From the NCBI GenBank assembly GCA_964424035.1, contig CAYRHB010000010.1, positions 1 to 47,236 on the forward strand: a stretch of 47,236 bases of DNA, read 5' to 3'. Position 1 is the first letter of the stretch. Each line of letters opens with the position of its first letter. Both the position numbers and the translations under genes were made by a program. This stretch comes from Leptolinea sp964424035 (GTDB lineage Bacteria > Chloroflexota > Anaerolineae > Anaerolineales > Anaerolineaceae). The notes beneath the pieces are model-generated. The model ran no database searches and was not told the origin of the DNA. It saw only the letters and a list, made by a program, of their open reading frames with translations. Of this stretch, positions 29,939-38,664 are shown piece by piece.

Positions 29939-30979
29939 ATGCCTGATTCTTCAAATGTTTCTTCCAGAAAAGGCGACCACATCCGAATCAACCTTGACAG
30001 AGATGTGAAATCCTCCATATCCACTGGATTGGAGAGATTCCGGTTCATACCGCGTGCGCTGCCAGAAATCGATCTGGATGATGTTGATACAACCCTTCAA
30101 CTATTGGGAAGGGATCTTCGTGCCCCATTACTGATCTCGTCCATGACTGGTGGATTGCCTGAGGCGGAGAAAGTAAACCGCAATCTTTCAGAAGCGGCAC
30201 AGGAATGCCGAGTGGCTATGGGTGTAGGTTCTCAAAGAGCTGCGTTGGAGCATCCCGAATTGGTTCGCACATTCAAGGTGCGCGACATTGCGCCTGATGT
30301 CTTAATGTTTGCCAACCTGGGGGCAGTCCAATTGAATTATGGCTACTCAATTGACCAGTGCTTGAAGGCAGTTGAAATGATTGAGGCGGATGCCTTATTT
30401 CTACACCTGAATGCCCTGCAGGAAGCGGTTCAACCGGAAGGGAACACACGATTTTCGAATCTCTTAAAAAAGATCGAACAGATATGCAAATCATTGGATG
30501 TACCCGTCTTTATTAAAGAAGTAGGGTGGGGAATTTCGCGTGATGATGCGCGTCTTCTGGCATCCACCGGCGTAGCGGGGATTGACGTTGCTGGTGCAGG
30601 CGGAACAAGTTGGTCTCAGGTTGAGATGTACCGGATTGAGGATCCAATCCAGACAACAATTGCCGGTTCTTTTCATGATTGGGGAATTCCAACTGCCCGT
30701 TCACTTGAAATGGTTCGTCAATCTTCCCCTGATCTTATGGTTTTTGCCTCTGGTGGATTAAGAACTGGAATTGATGTTGCCAAATGTATCGCACTTGGTG
30801 CACAGGTGGGTGGATTGGCATCGCCTTTCCTAAAACCCGCTACCATTTCATCATCTGAATGCATCCAGGCGATCAGTGCGGTTATGCAGGAAATCCGGAT
30901 CAGCATGTTCATCTGCGGAGTCAATGATATTCATTCTTTGCGTGGAAATACTTCCTTGCTGGAAAAACGGGAAACATAA
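29939..30979 (+). CDS. fni: Type 2 isopentenyl-diphosphate delta-isomerase
   Basis: FMN- and NADPH-dependent interconversion of isopentenyl and dimethylallyl diphosphate. The 346-residue protein has the Fni signatures: start RKGDHIRINLDRDVKSS, LRAPLLISSMTGG near 64-76, VGSQRAAL, FANLGAVQLNYGYS, HLNALQEAVQPEGN, FIKEVGWGIS and DVAGAGGTSWSQVE. FMN-binding and substrate residues occur in the usual order. AGGA lies before the ATG. Its stop TAA shares one base with the ATG of the polyprenyl synthase, so the two are translated together, which fits isoprenoid chain synthesis. Confidence 0.95.
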   Translation: MPDSSNVSSRKGDHIRINLDRDVKSSISTGLERFRFIPRALPEIDLDDVDTTLQLLGRDLRAPLLISSMTGGLPEAEKVNRNLSEAAQECRVAMGVGSQRAALEHPELVRTFKVRDIAPDVLMFANLGAVQLNYGYSIDQCLKAVEMIEADALFLHLNALQEAVQPEGNTRFSNLLKKIEQICKSLDVPVFIKEVGWGISRDDARLLASTGVAGIDVAGAGGTSWSQVEMYRIEDPIQTTIAGSFHDWGIPTARSLEMVRQSSPDLMVFASGGLRTGIDVAKCIALGAQVGGLASPFLKPATISSSECIQAISAVMQEIRISMFICGVNDIHSLRGNTSLLEKRET

Positions 30980-31986
30980 TGACCCTGCTGAAATTTTTTG
31001 AAGAAGTTCGTCCTGCAGTGGAAATGACTCTGCGGGAGATTATTAACACGGTTGATCGAGACCGTTTCCCCGAATTACATTCGATGCTTTCATATCATAT
31101 GGGATGGGAAGGAGAGGATGCCGGGGAAAAAGCCCGGGGGAAACGGATCAGACCGCTTATGGTACTTCTGACTACATCTGCAGCTGGCAAAAAATGGGAA
31201 GATGCTTTACCAGCAGCTGCGGCAGTGGAACTGATCCATAATTTCTCTCTGATCCATGATGATATTGAAGACCGGTCGGATTACCGTCATGGGCGTAAGA
31301 CAGTATGGGCTAAATGGGGTGAAGCACAGGCGATAAATACCGGCGATTGTATGTTTTCACTGGCTTTCCAGGCATTGACATCTGTAAAAGGAAAACCTGA
31401 AAATGTAGTTCAGGCTATTCAGAAATTGCAGGAAACCTGTGTGAAATTGACTCAGGGGCAGTTCCTGGATATGGCTTATGAAGCAAAGAATGAATTGCCT
31501 TTGGAAAGCTACTGGACAATGGTGGGGGGTAAAACTGCCGCTCTTTTATCCTGCAGCGCGGCAATTGGACCGATCCTCACAGACGCTGACGATAACATAA
31601 CACAAGCCCTGTCGGATTATGCCTGGAATTTGGGATTGGCTTTCCAGGCGCAGGACGACTGGTTGGGTATTTGGGGTGACAGTGCCCTCCTGGGAAAATC
31701 AACCGACAGTGATCTGAAAACCGGGAAGAAATCGCTTCCGGTTCTGCTTGGGTTGGAGGCTTCACAGGATTTTCAGCAACACTGGGAAAACCGGCCGTTT
31801 CATGATGATGAGATTCCAGAACTGGCGGAGTTATTAAAAAAAGCTGGAATTCAAAAAATGGTTTCGGATGAAACAACCCGTCTTACAAAACGGGCAAAAG
31901 AAGCCCTCCAAAGAATCCATCCCCGAAATGAGTTTCTTGGATATTTGGATGAACTGGCCGACATGCTACTCGGCAGAAACAGGTAA
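30979..31986 (+). CDS. Polyprenyl (farnesyl/geranylgeranyl-type) diphosphate synthase
   Basis: Condenses isopentenyl diphosphate onto an allylic starter. The 335-residue protein has the first aspartate-rich motif LIHDDIEDRSDYRHG (Asp94, Asp95, Asp98), a preceding KARGKRIRPL substrate site, GGKTAALL near 183-190, and the second motif AQDDWLGIWGD (Asp226, Asp227). The residues before the first motif (HNFSLI) are bulky, Phe at position -5 from Asp94, suggesting a product of short to medium length, but this is inference. The gene overlaps fni by one base. It is the likely source of membrane or quinone side-chain precursors. Confidence 0.92.
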   Translation: MTLLKFFEEVRPAVEMTLREIINTVDRDRFPELHSMLSYHMGWEGEDAGEKARGKRIRPLMVLLTTSAAGKKWEDALPAAAAVELIHNFSLIHDDIEDRSDYRHGRKTVWAKWGEAQAINTGDCMFSLAFQALTSVKGKPENVVQAIQKLQETCVKLTQGQFLDMAYEAKNELPLESYWTMVGGKTAALLSCSAAIGPILTDADDNITQALSDYAWNLGLAFQAQDDWLGIWGDSALLGKSTDSDLKTGKKSLPVLLGLEASQDFQQHWENRPFHDDEIPELAELLKKAGIQKMVSDETTRLTKRAKEALQRIHPRNEFLGYLDELADMLLGRNR

Positions 31987-32000
31987 TTTGTACATAACCA

Positions 32001-32028
32001 TTACAAAAACTGGTCATTTGTCTATAAT
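32001..32028 (+). promoter_or_regulatory. Promoter of folE
   Basis: TTACAA (32001-32006), 16-nt spacer, perfect TATAAT (32023-32028). The leader is about 58 nt and contains a short ATGAAA/TTTCAT hairpin. Confidence 0.65.
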
Positions 32029-32092
32029 AAATGAAAGATTTTTTCATAAGAAAGGATAATTCCTGCCCCAAGAAGTGGGAATTTGTCAGGTT

Positions 32093-32725
32093 ATGCACAA
32101 CCATAACGATCTTTATAAAGCCGCGGAACTCTTGGATGAGAATGAAATTGACCGAAACCGGATTGAAAAATCGGTAACTGAGATATTAAAAGCTGTCGGG
32201 GAAGACCCTGAAAGGGAAGGTCTGATTAACACACCGCGTAGAGTGGCGAAAAGTTATGAGGAATTACTTTCAGGATACCGTATTGATCCTTATAAATTGA
32301 TCAATGGTGCCCTGTTTGATGTTGATTATGACGAGATGGTCATCGTCCGGGATATTGAGTTTTACAGCCTGTGTGAGCATCATATGTTGCCTTTTATTGG
32401 AAGGGCGCACGTCGCATACATCCCGGACAAACAGGTGATCGGATTATCCAAGATCCCCCGGATCGTTGATATGTTTGCACGCCGGCTGCAGGTGCAGGAA
32501 CGCCTGACCCAACAGGTAGCCGCTTTTCTGGATGAGGTGTTACACCCTCATGGAGTGGCGGTTGTTATAGAGGCCTTGCATTTATGTTCCATGATGCGTG
32601 GTGTGAAGAAGCATGATTCCCGGATGACAACTTCAGCCATGCTGGGTTATTTCCGCAAGAATCTGGCAACCCGAACCGAATTTCTCGATAATATTTCTAG
32701 AAGCGCTGAACCTTTGCACTTCTAG
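32093..32725 (+). CDS. folE: GTP cyclohydrolase I (type IA)
   Basis: Opens and recloses GTP to make 7,8-dihydroneopterin triphosphate, the first step of folate and pterin synthesis. Zinc ligands of type IA enzymes are present: Cys94 and His97 in SLCEHHMLPF and Cys165 in LHLCSMMRG. Other motifs are REGLINTPRRVAKSYEEL, VIGLSKIPRIVDMFARRLQVQERLTQQV and DSRMTTSAMLGYF. The length is 210 residues from ATG at 32093; a GTG at 32075 would add six residues. Neither has a good ribosome site. It converges on folK with only 12 bp between, and folB and a folM-like gene follow on that strand. Confidence 0.95.
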   Translation: MHNHNDLYKAAELLDENEIDRNRIEKSVTEILKAVGEDPEREGLINTPRRVAKSYEELLSGYRIDPYKLINGALFDVDYDEMVIVRDIEFYSLCEHHMLPFIGRAHVAYIPDKQVIGLSKIPRIVDMFARRLQVQERLTQQVAAFLDEVLHPHGVAVVIEALHLCSMMRGVKKHDSRMTTSAMLGYFRKNLATRTEFLDNISRSAEPLHF

Positions 32726-32737
32726 TTCCTTTTATTC

Positions 32738-33217
32738 TTAAACAAAAAGAGGAAAATCAACCAACCTTCGGGCGCCAGAGGCCGGTTCTATTTTTCTTGC
32801 CAGGTCACCTAATGGTTCTCCAGTAAGTGGACTCGTCAATGCTGGTTCCAGTTCGGCAACAGGAAGCATGATAAACGCGGTATTCCAGAGCCGTACATCC
32901 AGAACAATTCCATCCAGGATAATCATGTCCATATCTAAAGTTCGTGGCGCATATTTATTTGAAGTCCGGACCCGTCCCAGACTGGTTTCAAGTGGACGAA
33001 GTATCTCGTGTTTTAGAATGTCTTCAGTTGCGTTGGTCTGGCACAGCACCGCTGCATTATAAAAATCCGGCCCGTTTGTTCCAACCGCCAACGTCAGCCA
33101 TACTGATGATGCTCTCAAAATTGGCAGTCTCTTCGACAACAAGTGAGCCCCGCGACGGATGTTTTCTGCGGGGTCAATATTTGAACCAAGCAGGATGATA
33201 ACTTCGCCAGCCGGCAT
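32738..33217 (-). CDS. folK: 2-amino-4-hydroxy-6-hydroxymethyldihydropteridine pyrophosphokinase
   Basis: Transfers pyrophosphate from ATP to 6-hydroxymethyldihydropterin. The 159-residue protein has the start VIILLGSNIDPAENIRRGAHLL, FYNAAVLCQTN, and the family signature NKYAPRTLDMDMIIL, with MLPVAELEPALTSP after it. AGGTGG precedes the ATG. It is last in a folM-like, folB, folK unit with 22 bp or less between genes and converges on folE. Its place in the pathway is after FolB. Confidence 0.93.
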   Translation of the reverse strand: MPAGEVIILLGSNIDPAENIRRGAHLLSKRLPILRASSVWLTLAVGTNGPDFYNAAVLCQTNATEDILKHEILRPLETSLGRVRTSNKYAPRTLDMDMIILDGIVLDVRLWNTAFIMLPVAELEPALTSPLTGEPLGDLARKIEPASGARRLVDFPLFV

Positions 33218-33239
33218 TAGCCACCACCTTTTTTAAAAA

Positions 33240-33593
33240 TCATTGGCGCCGGCGCTCAATTTCTACTCCCACTGACCGGGAGAAACGTACCGCTCCGGGC
33301 TTTTCAACGCGAACCCGTACTTGTGCGACCTTTTCATTTTCAAGGATCATTCTGGCAGCATCTTCTGCAAGGGCTTCCACGGTTAGACGTTGTGAGGATT
33401 CTGCCAATGCCAGTAATTGCTTGGCAATAGTCCGGTAGTTTACACTTTTTTCAATATCATCAGATATACCCGCTTCGTGTATATCTGTAAATATGGTCAC
33501 GTTGAATAGAATATCTTGAGGTTGTGATCGTTCCCTTTCGGTAATACCGATCACGCCACGTCCCAGCAGATCTTTGATGAAAATTTTATCCAT
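33240..33593 (-). CDS. folB: Dihydroneopterin aldolase
   Basis: Cleaves dihydroneopterin to 6-hydroxymethyldihydropterin and glycolaldehyde. The 117-residue protein starts MDKIFIKDLLGRGVIGITERERSQPQ, followed by ILFNVTIFTD, SVNYRTIAKQLLAL, TVEALAEDAARMILEN and VRVRVEKPGAVRFSRSVGVEI, which is the full FolB pattern. GGAG precedes the ATG. It lies 14 bp after the folM-like gene and 22 bp before folK. Confidence 0.95.
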   Translation of the reverse strand: MDKIFIKDLLGRGVIGITERERSQPQDILFNVTIFTDIHEAGISDDIEKSVNYRTIAKQLLALAESSQRLTVEALAEDAARMILENEKVAQVRVRVEKPGAVRFSRSVGVEIERRRQ

Positions 33594-33607
33594 AATAACT
33601 CCATTGA

Positions 33608-34333
33608 TCAGACAAGATGCCGTCCACCGTCCAGATGGATGATCTCGCCAGTAATATATTCCGGTCCATCCAGCAAAAATACAACCGTTTGGGTTAATTC
33701 ATCTAATTCTGCCCAGCGATTCATGGGAACCGGCTTTATGATGTTGTCTACGGGCGCTCCATCGGCGGGTGGAAGAATTGCGCCCAGGGCAATGCCGTTT
33801 ACCGTCACCCGTGGCGCCATTGCCCTGGCCATAGACCGGGTGAGTGAAGCCAGAGCGGCCTTACTGATGGAGTACGGGAAATATTCCACACCAGGGCGGA
33901 GAGAACGCCAGTCAAGCATGGTGACAATGCGACCTTTTTTATCCGGAGCCAGATGCGAGTAAAAAGCCTGGCTGATGAAAAAAGGCGCGTTCAGATTTAT
34001 TTCCATATGCCGCTGCCAGTTTTCACGGTTGGTATTGATGAAATCCACCGGTTCAAATATCGCCGCGTTTTGTATGACCATGTTTACTGCGGCAAGTGAC
34101 CGGGCTTTGTCCATTAAGGAATCAACCTCGTCCATATTGGAAAGGTCCGCCTGAAGCAACCAGACATCTCTTCCCAGTTTTTTGATTTCAGAAGCGGTCT
34201 GTTCAGCCTGCCGGGAAGAGTTGCCATAATGCAAAAGGATATTTGCACCAGCCCGGGCAAGCTCAATAGCCAGATGACGCCCGAGACGCACGGCACCACC
34301 GGTTATCAAAATATTCTTGCCATTAAGACTCAT
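33608..34333 (-). CDS. Short-chain dehydrogenase, pteridine reductase/FolM-like
   Basis: A 241-residue NAD(P)-dependent reductase. The dinucleotide loop is TGGAVRLGR (11-19), then QNAAIF near 88. The active site has Tyr154 and Lys158 (YSISKAAL), but an Asp (Asp141 in MLDWRSLRP) stands where typical SDRs have the catalytic Ser. This Asp-Tyr-Lys arrangement is characteristic of pteridine reductases such as PTR1 and FolM, which reduce dihydropterins or dihydrofolate. The operon with folB and folK fits that role. It may stand in for a missing FolA, though folA could be elsewhere. GAGGTG precedes the ATG. Confidence 0.83.
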   Translation of the reverse strand: MSLNGKNILITGGAVRLGRHLAIELARAGANILLHYGNSSRQAEQTASEIKKLGRDVWLLQADLSNMDEVDSLMDKARSLAAVNMVIQNAAIFEPVDFINTNRENWQRHMEINLNAPFFISQAFYSHLAPDKKGRIVTMLDWRSLRPGVEYFPYSISKAALASLTRSMARAMAPRVTVNGIALGAILPPADGAPVDNIIKPVPMNRWAELDELTQTVVFLLDGPEYITGEIIHLDGGRHLV

Positions 34334-34416
34334 AAATCGGCACCTCGAGAAGGTATGTACCTATTAATTCTAGAAATGTGATCCGATAATGTCAAACAAT
34401 TATCCAACTATGGATT

Positions 34417-34818
34417 TCAAAGGTTGGAATCAGGTTTACGAGCGCCAAGGAAATATCCGAGAGTTCCGATGATAACAATTCCCGCAAGACCGCAGGCCAG
34501 ATCAAGCAGGGAAGGAGTGCGAAAAGCGATAAAGAATTGAGATATCTCTTCAATAATAGCCATAGATAAAACACCCATACTTCCAGCCGGTAACCTGATA
34601 TTGGAAAACCGGAATTGAGTGTTTGGGTAACTGAGATTAAAAAGAAACGCAAGAATCCCGTACAGGAAGAAGTGCATCACTTTATCGCCATTTGGAAAGG
34701 CATACAGTGATGACAGGAAATCAGGCAATTCCTTGCGGTCAACCGCCAGAATGCTGATTACAATGGCTCCAAGTACCAGAAATGTGATTATGCGGATTGC
34801 TTTTAGATTTAGTTTCAT
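34417..34818 (-). CDS. VanZ-like membrane protein
   Basis: A 133-residue protein with four membrane helices. Conserved VanZ features are DKVMHFFLYGILAFLF near 44-59 and AIIEEISQFFIAFRTPSLLDLACGLAGI. Function of VanZ outside teicoplanin resistance is unknown. The ATG at 34818 is chosen because the first helix follows it directly; a TTG at 34902 would add 28 residues. No ribosome site is evident for either. Confidence 0.75.
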   Translation of the reverse strand: MKLNLKAIRIITFLVLGAIVISILAVDRKELPDFLSSLYAFPNGDKVMHFFLYGILAFLFNLSYPNTQFRFSNIRLPAGSMGVLSMAIIEEISQFFIAFRTPSLLDLACGLAGIVIIGTLGYFLGARKPDSNL

Positions 34819-34998
34819 ACGCGTATTGGAAAGGACCAGATCAATTCTCAGGTTATAGTAGATTGGAACGATAATAACATATCCATTGCCAAAGATATTC
34901 AATACTGGCAGGGTCTGCCAGAGGTATGGTAAAAAGAATTGGAGTGCTGGTTTTTTGATAGATTTCTATTTATTCCAGAAACCGGGAATGGAAAAAAG

Positions 34999-35931
34999 AT
35001 GAACACTGTAAGTATTGGTGTAGATATTGGGGGAACAAAGGTGAATATCGGTGTCATTGATGCGGATGGGCACGTATTGGATTCACACCGTTTGGAGGTG
35101 GTGGAATCTGGAAATGCAACGGAATTGATCCGGCAGGTCTGCGAAATTGTGGAAAAGCTATGGACATCCAATGGATACTCACGGAGACATATCCAGAGCG
35201 TGGGAGTAGGTGTCCCCGGCACGGTTGAGGTCTCTTCCGGAGTGGTAGAGTACTGTCCAAACCTCGGATGGGAGGATATTCCTGCCGGAAAGATATTTAA
35301 GAGCTTTTTGGGGAGAGATGTAATCATCTCACAGGATTCACGGGCAGCTGCCTGGGCGGAATACCTTCTGGGTGCCGGCAAAGGTTCGAAATCGATGGTT
35401 TGTATCACCATTGGGACGGGTATTGGCAGTGGGATCATTCTCGATGGGAAAATTTTCCATGGAGCGATGAATACAGCGGGGGAGTTGGGCCACACCATCT
35501 ACAAGCGGGATGGATATCCATGCAATTGCGGACTACAGGGTTGTTTTGAACGGTATTGCTCAGGAACAGGAATTTTTGAGAGAGCGTATCTAGCCTGCCC
35601 GGAGTTATTTGTTGGACTGGACCATAAAGCTGAGACAGTCTTTGAGCTGGCAAAAAATGGAAATCGTGAAATGCAGGCGATTCTTCATGATGTGGTAATT
35701 GACCTGGCGATCGGAATTGCCAATACGGTATCCATATTGTCACCGGAACTGGTTGTAATCAGCGGAGGGTTATGTGAACAGGACGAGTTGATCATCCAGC
35801 CGCTACGTGAACAGATCTATAAATACGGATATCATTCCTGGGCCAGGAAAAAGCAATTGCAGATTGTGAAAGCAGAACTTGGATCTACCGCCCCTATGAT
35901 CGGAGCAGCATTATTGTATAAAGACCGGTAA
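34999..35931 (+). CDS. ROK-family sugar kinase (glucokinase-like)
   Basis: A 310-residue kinase for glucose or another hexose. ATP-binding DIGGTKVNIG (about 9-18), GVGVPGTVE, CITIGTGIGSGIILDGKIFHG, AGELGHTIYKRDGYPCNCGLQGCFERYCSG and VVISGGLCEQDE match the ROK family. The cysteines and histidine of the zinc motif (CNCGLQGC, GHT) are present. The start at 34999 is chosen over an upstream ATG at 34939 because DIGGTK normally lies within 12 residues of the N-terminus. No DNA-binding domain is present, so it is a kinase and not an NagC-type repressor. The true sugar is unknown. Confidence 0.9.
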   Translation: MNTVSIGVDIGGTKVNIGVIDADGHVLDSHRLEVVESGNATELIRQVCEIVEKLWTSNGYSRRHIQSVGVGVPGTVEVSSGVVEYCPNLGWEDIPAGKIFKSFLGRDVIISQDSRAAAWAEYLLGAGKGSKSMVCITIGTGIGSGIILDGKIFHGAMNTAGELGHTIYKRDGYPCNCGLQGCFERYCSGTGIFERAYLACPELFVGLDHKAETVFELAKNGNREMQAILHDVVIDLAIGIANTVSILSPELVVISGGLCEQDELIIQPLREQIYKYGYHSWARKKQLQIVKAELGSTAPMIGAALLYKDR

Positions 35932-35993
35932 TCCTGCCTGAAGAAAATCGACTGGATCACCGGTTATATTTTGACAGTCAAAAGTAAATGATG

Positions 35994-37787
35994 TTATTTT
36001 TCTTCCTGGACTCCGAAGATCAGACCATTCAATTTATGCATGGTTTGAATACCAAATTTTGATACCTTTTCAACCAGATTGGGTTCCTCTGCTCCGATTT
36101 CAGCCAGGTTGATCAATTCTGTTAATGATTTGGGTCCTGTGGAAGGCTCCCATTTGAGGAGTACGTTCAGCACTCTTAAATTCTGATCAAAATCGGTATC
36201 CGTATGATTTGTCAATTCAAGGTCAACGGCCGCAGTTCCCCTGGCTGCCAGCCAATCAGCAAATTGCCCGGTATATTCACAACCGGTGTCCATCGGAGGG
36301 TAGGAGTAATTGGTCACAGCCGCGATAGATTGGGCCAAGCGTACCGATTCGGCTTCAGGTGGTTGCCCACCGGGGAAAACACCAAGCGCTGCCGAGTGAT
36401 AGTTAATCAACGCACTTACATTGTGGTCCAGCAGGAAATCGCGAAGCGCGGCCACTTCGGGTTCTGAGAAAGGTTCAGATCCGGCAGTAACCGGGCGATA
36501 ATTCCAGCATCCATCCCGATGCCAATCAACCACCCATCTATTATCCCAGTTGCGATTCAAATCGACACCACGTTCATTTGTCCGTCCGTCCAGGTTATGG
36601 CCACGGGCTTCACCATCCGGATTCAACAGGCGGAGAATATATAATGTTCGATCTGCGGGAATAACTCTTGGGTTATTTTTCAAGTATTCGATCAACTGGT
36701 CCGCCAGCAGAGTAGTGTTCCATTCATTGCCGCCGTGAACTCCAGCAACCATCATACGTTCAACGGGACCATTACCGAATTGCATGATCTCGATATTGTT
36801 CCCTTTTATGGATTGACCGATAATGATTGGACCATCCACAAAACCGGTTGGTTCGGTTGGAACCGCAGCTACAGGTTCCTCTGCTGGAACTTCTTCCTCG
36901 GCATTTTCAACCTGGATTTCTTCCGGTTCTTCAACCGCGATTGGGGTTGGTTCATTAAGAATTGTTTCTTCATCGGGCATTTCTGCTGACACGCGGGCAT
37001 TTTCTTCCTGAAGGGTCAACGGATCCGGGGTAGCAGCCGGGGTTGGAAAGAAGGTTGCCAGAACAGGTTCTTCAGCCGGTAGGCCATAAGCCGGCTGCGA
37101 AGCTGAATTTTCACCCGAATTGAATAAGGATATATCGGATGTATTATTTTTTATTTGGAGGATGATCCAATTCCAGACCTTTTCTCCTGTTGTGAGTCCA
37201 GTTGAAAAGAGCACATAACCGGAAACAGTACATATTGCCACTGCAAGTGCACTAATCCCAAGGCCTTTCAGGCTTAACCCTCCACGTTTTTTTCTTGGAA
37301 CCCTGACCTGAATTGGCGGGAGATTATTTCGGCTGTTTTCATTTGCATTGCGGGAACGCCGGTTTGAAGAATTAGACTTTGGGATTTCAAAATTGATCGT
37401 AGGGGTCGTATTGAAATGTGGAGGGAGTTCCGCTTTTTTTTGTCCACGCAACGTTGCTCTTCTGGCATGTTTTTCTGCCAGAGTTGTTTCATCAGAATCG
37501 TAACTTTCATCCATCAGAGAGCTCGGACTCACAATGGCTGAAACCCGATTGGATGATGTCCCAAGTGGTTGAACACTGGATGCAGAAAGGCCGGCACGTT
37601 CAAGACAATAATTCCGTTTTGATTGATTGGGCATGCATTCCGCCAACCAACGCCAGGCATCCATGTTGTTGGGGTCAAGTTCAAGTATCCGGTTCAGGTA
37701 TGCCGCTGCAGCCGGTTTGTGCCCGTATTGGAGAGCTCGCATTGCCTGCGCCAGCAATTCAGTTATTTCAGAATTAAATTCGGCCAT
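35994..37787 (-). CDS. Membrane-anchored M14-family zinc carboxypeptidase with cytosolic TPR-like N-terminus
   Basis: A 597-residue protein. Residues 11-65 look like one or two TPR-type helix pairs (ALQYGHKPAAAAYLNRILELDPNNMDAWRWLAE). A basic disordered segment (100-170) leads to a single membrane helix at about 174-196. An acidic Pro/Glu-rich stretch (230-315) precedes the M14 peptidase domain (318-560). Zinc ligands are His351 and Glu354 (GVHGGNE) and His464 (YHSA); NPDG at 389-392, NRN at 411-413, and Glu524 (VDLELTNH) as the catalytic base fit. It resembles murein peptide amidase or other cell-wall M14 enzymes, likely facing outward. ATG at 37787 has a weak GGAT before it. Confidence 0.85.
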   Translation of the reverse strand: MAEFNSEITELLAQAMRALQYGHKPAAAAYLNRILELDPNNMDAWRWLAECMPNQSKRNYCLERAGLSASSVQPLGTSSNRVSAIVSPSSLMDESYDSDETTLAEKHARRATLRGQKKAELPPHFNTTPTINFEIPKSNSSNRRSRNANENSRNNLPPIQVRVPRKKRGGLSLKGLGISALAVAICTVSGYVLFSTGLTTGEKVWNWIILQIKNNTSDISLFNSGENSASQPAYGLPAEEPVLATFFPTPAATPDPLTLQEENARVSAEMPDEETILNEPTPIAVEEPEEIQVENAEEEVPAEEPVAAVPTEPTGFVDGPIIIGQSIKGNNIEIMQFGNGPVERMMVAGVHGGNEWNTTLLADQLIEYLKNNPRVIPADRTLYILRLLNPDGEARGHNLDGRTNERGVDLNRNWDNRWVVDWHRDGCWNYRPVTAGSEPFSEPEVAALRDFLLDHNVSALINYHSAALGVFPGGQPPEAESVRLAQSIAAVTNYSYPPMDTGCEYTGQFADWLAARGTAAVDLELTNHTDTDFDQNLRVLNVLLKWEPSTGPKSLTELINLAEIGAEEPNLVEKVSKFGIQTMHKLNGLIFGVQEEK

Positions 37788-37860
37788 AATCCAACCGCCA
37801 TCCGGGAAAGGTTTTCTGGATTAGGTTGCAAGAAGAAGGCCAGGGGATTCCGGTTTGATT

Positions 37861-38538
37861 TTATGGCAGTGAGGGAGGTAAATCCGGTTGTGCCATTTCC
37901 CTTGTATAACCGGCAGCTATCAAATTTTGATAGGCAGCATTCACAGTTGCCGGAACTGGTTGTGGAGTTTGCCAGCCCCGTTCCGCATACAGAATAATCC
38001 GTTGGAAATCTCCAACCATCACATGAATAAGATCCTGCATGGTAAAGCCGCTGAAGGGATATTCTTCAAAGGATATGCGGGGTGATGAAACACAAAAGGA
38101 TATCTCAGGCCAATATTGGCTGACTGCCGCCAGGGTGCGACGCTCCATATAGGGTTTTTGCAGGATGATCAGCTTTTCAGGGATTATGTTTTTCCTAAGC
38201 AGCAATTGACGGGTCAGGAAGATATTTTCAGCGGTATTTGTAGCCTTGTTTTCAATGTAGATTGCCTGTTCGGGAACTCCGGCTTCGATAAGTACCCCGG
38301 CAAATGCCTCAGCCTCCGGCTTGTGGTAAAGATCATATGTCAACCGGCCAACCCCTCCCGAAGCACATATCCAGGGAGCGAACTTCTGGTGATAAAGCTC
38401 TGCTGCGTAATTTGCCACGCGCAGATCATTACTACAAAAAATCAGGATCCCGTCACTGTTTTCAACAGGCATCCCCAATTGCAGATAGTCCCATAGGATG
38501 CGGGCATCATTTTCTATCTTGCGCGTAATTTCTTCCAT
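37861..38538 (-). CDS. YdcF-family (DUF218) protein
   Basis: A 225-residue soluble member of the DUF218 family. Motifs are SDGILIFCSNDLRVANYAAELYHQKFAPWICASGG near 24-58, EAGVPEQAIYIENKATNTAENIFLTRQLL, and KLIILQKPYMERRTLAAVSQYWPEI. Unlike the other copy at 15421-16248, it has no N-terminal membrane helices, as in E. coli YdcF, which binds S-adenosylmethionine in vitro. The start at 38538 has no ribosome site. The gene is 73 bp downstream of the M14 gene start. Confidence 0.82.
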   Translation of the reverse strand: MEEITRKIENDARILWDYLQLGMPVENSDGILIFCSNDLRVANYAAELYHQKFAPWICASGGVGRLTYDLYHKPEAEAFAGVLIEAGVPEQAIYIENKATNTAENIFLTRQLLLRKNIIPEKLIILQKPYMERRTLAAVSQYWPEISFCVSSPRISFEEYPFSGFTMQDLIHVMVGDFQRIILYAERGWQTPQPVPATVNAAYQNLIAAGYTREMAQPDLPPSLP

Positions 38539-38664
38539 AGGTTTATTTTACTTTTTCCCACTTCGATTCGTTCCAGCTGAATGTATAATCTTTCCCGTTA
38601 AAAAGCCGCGAGTCTGTATAATATTTGTATAAAATGAAACAAATCTGCCTAGTCTAGAGGAAAT

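Noticed and set aside
34899..35498. 199-residue minus-strand frame opposite the ROK kinase
   Set aside because: Antisense to clear ROK motifs; the translation is proline- and serine-rich as expected for a shadow frame.
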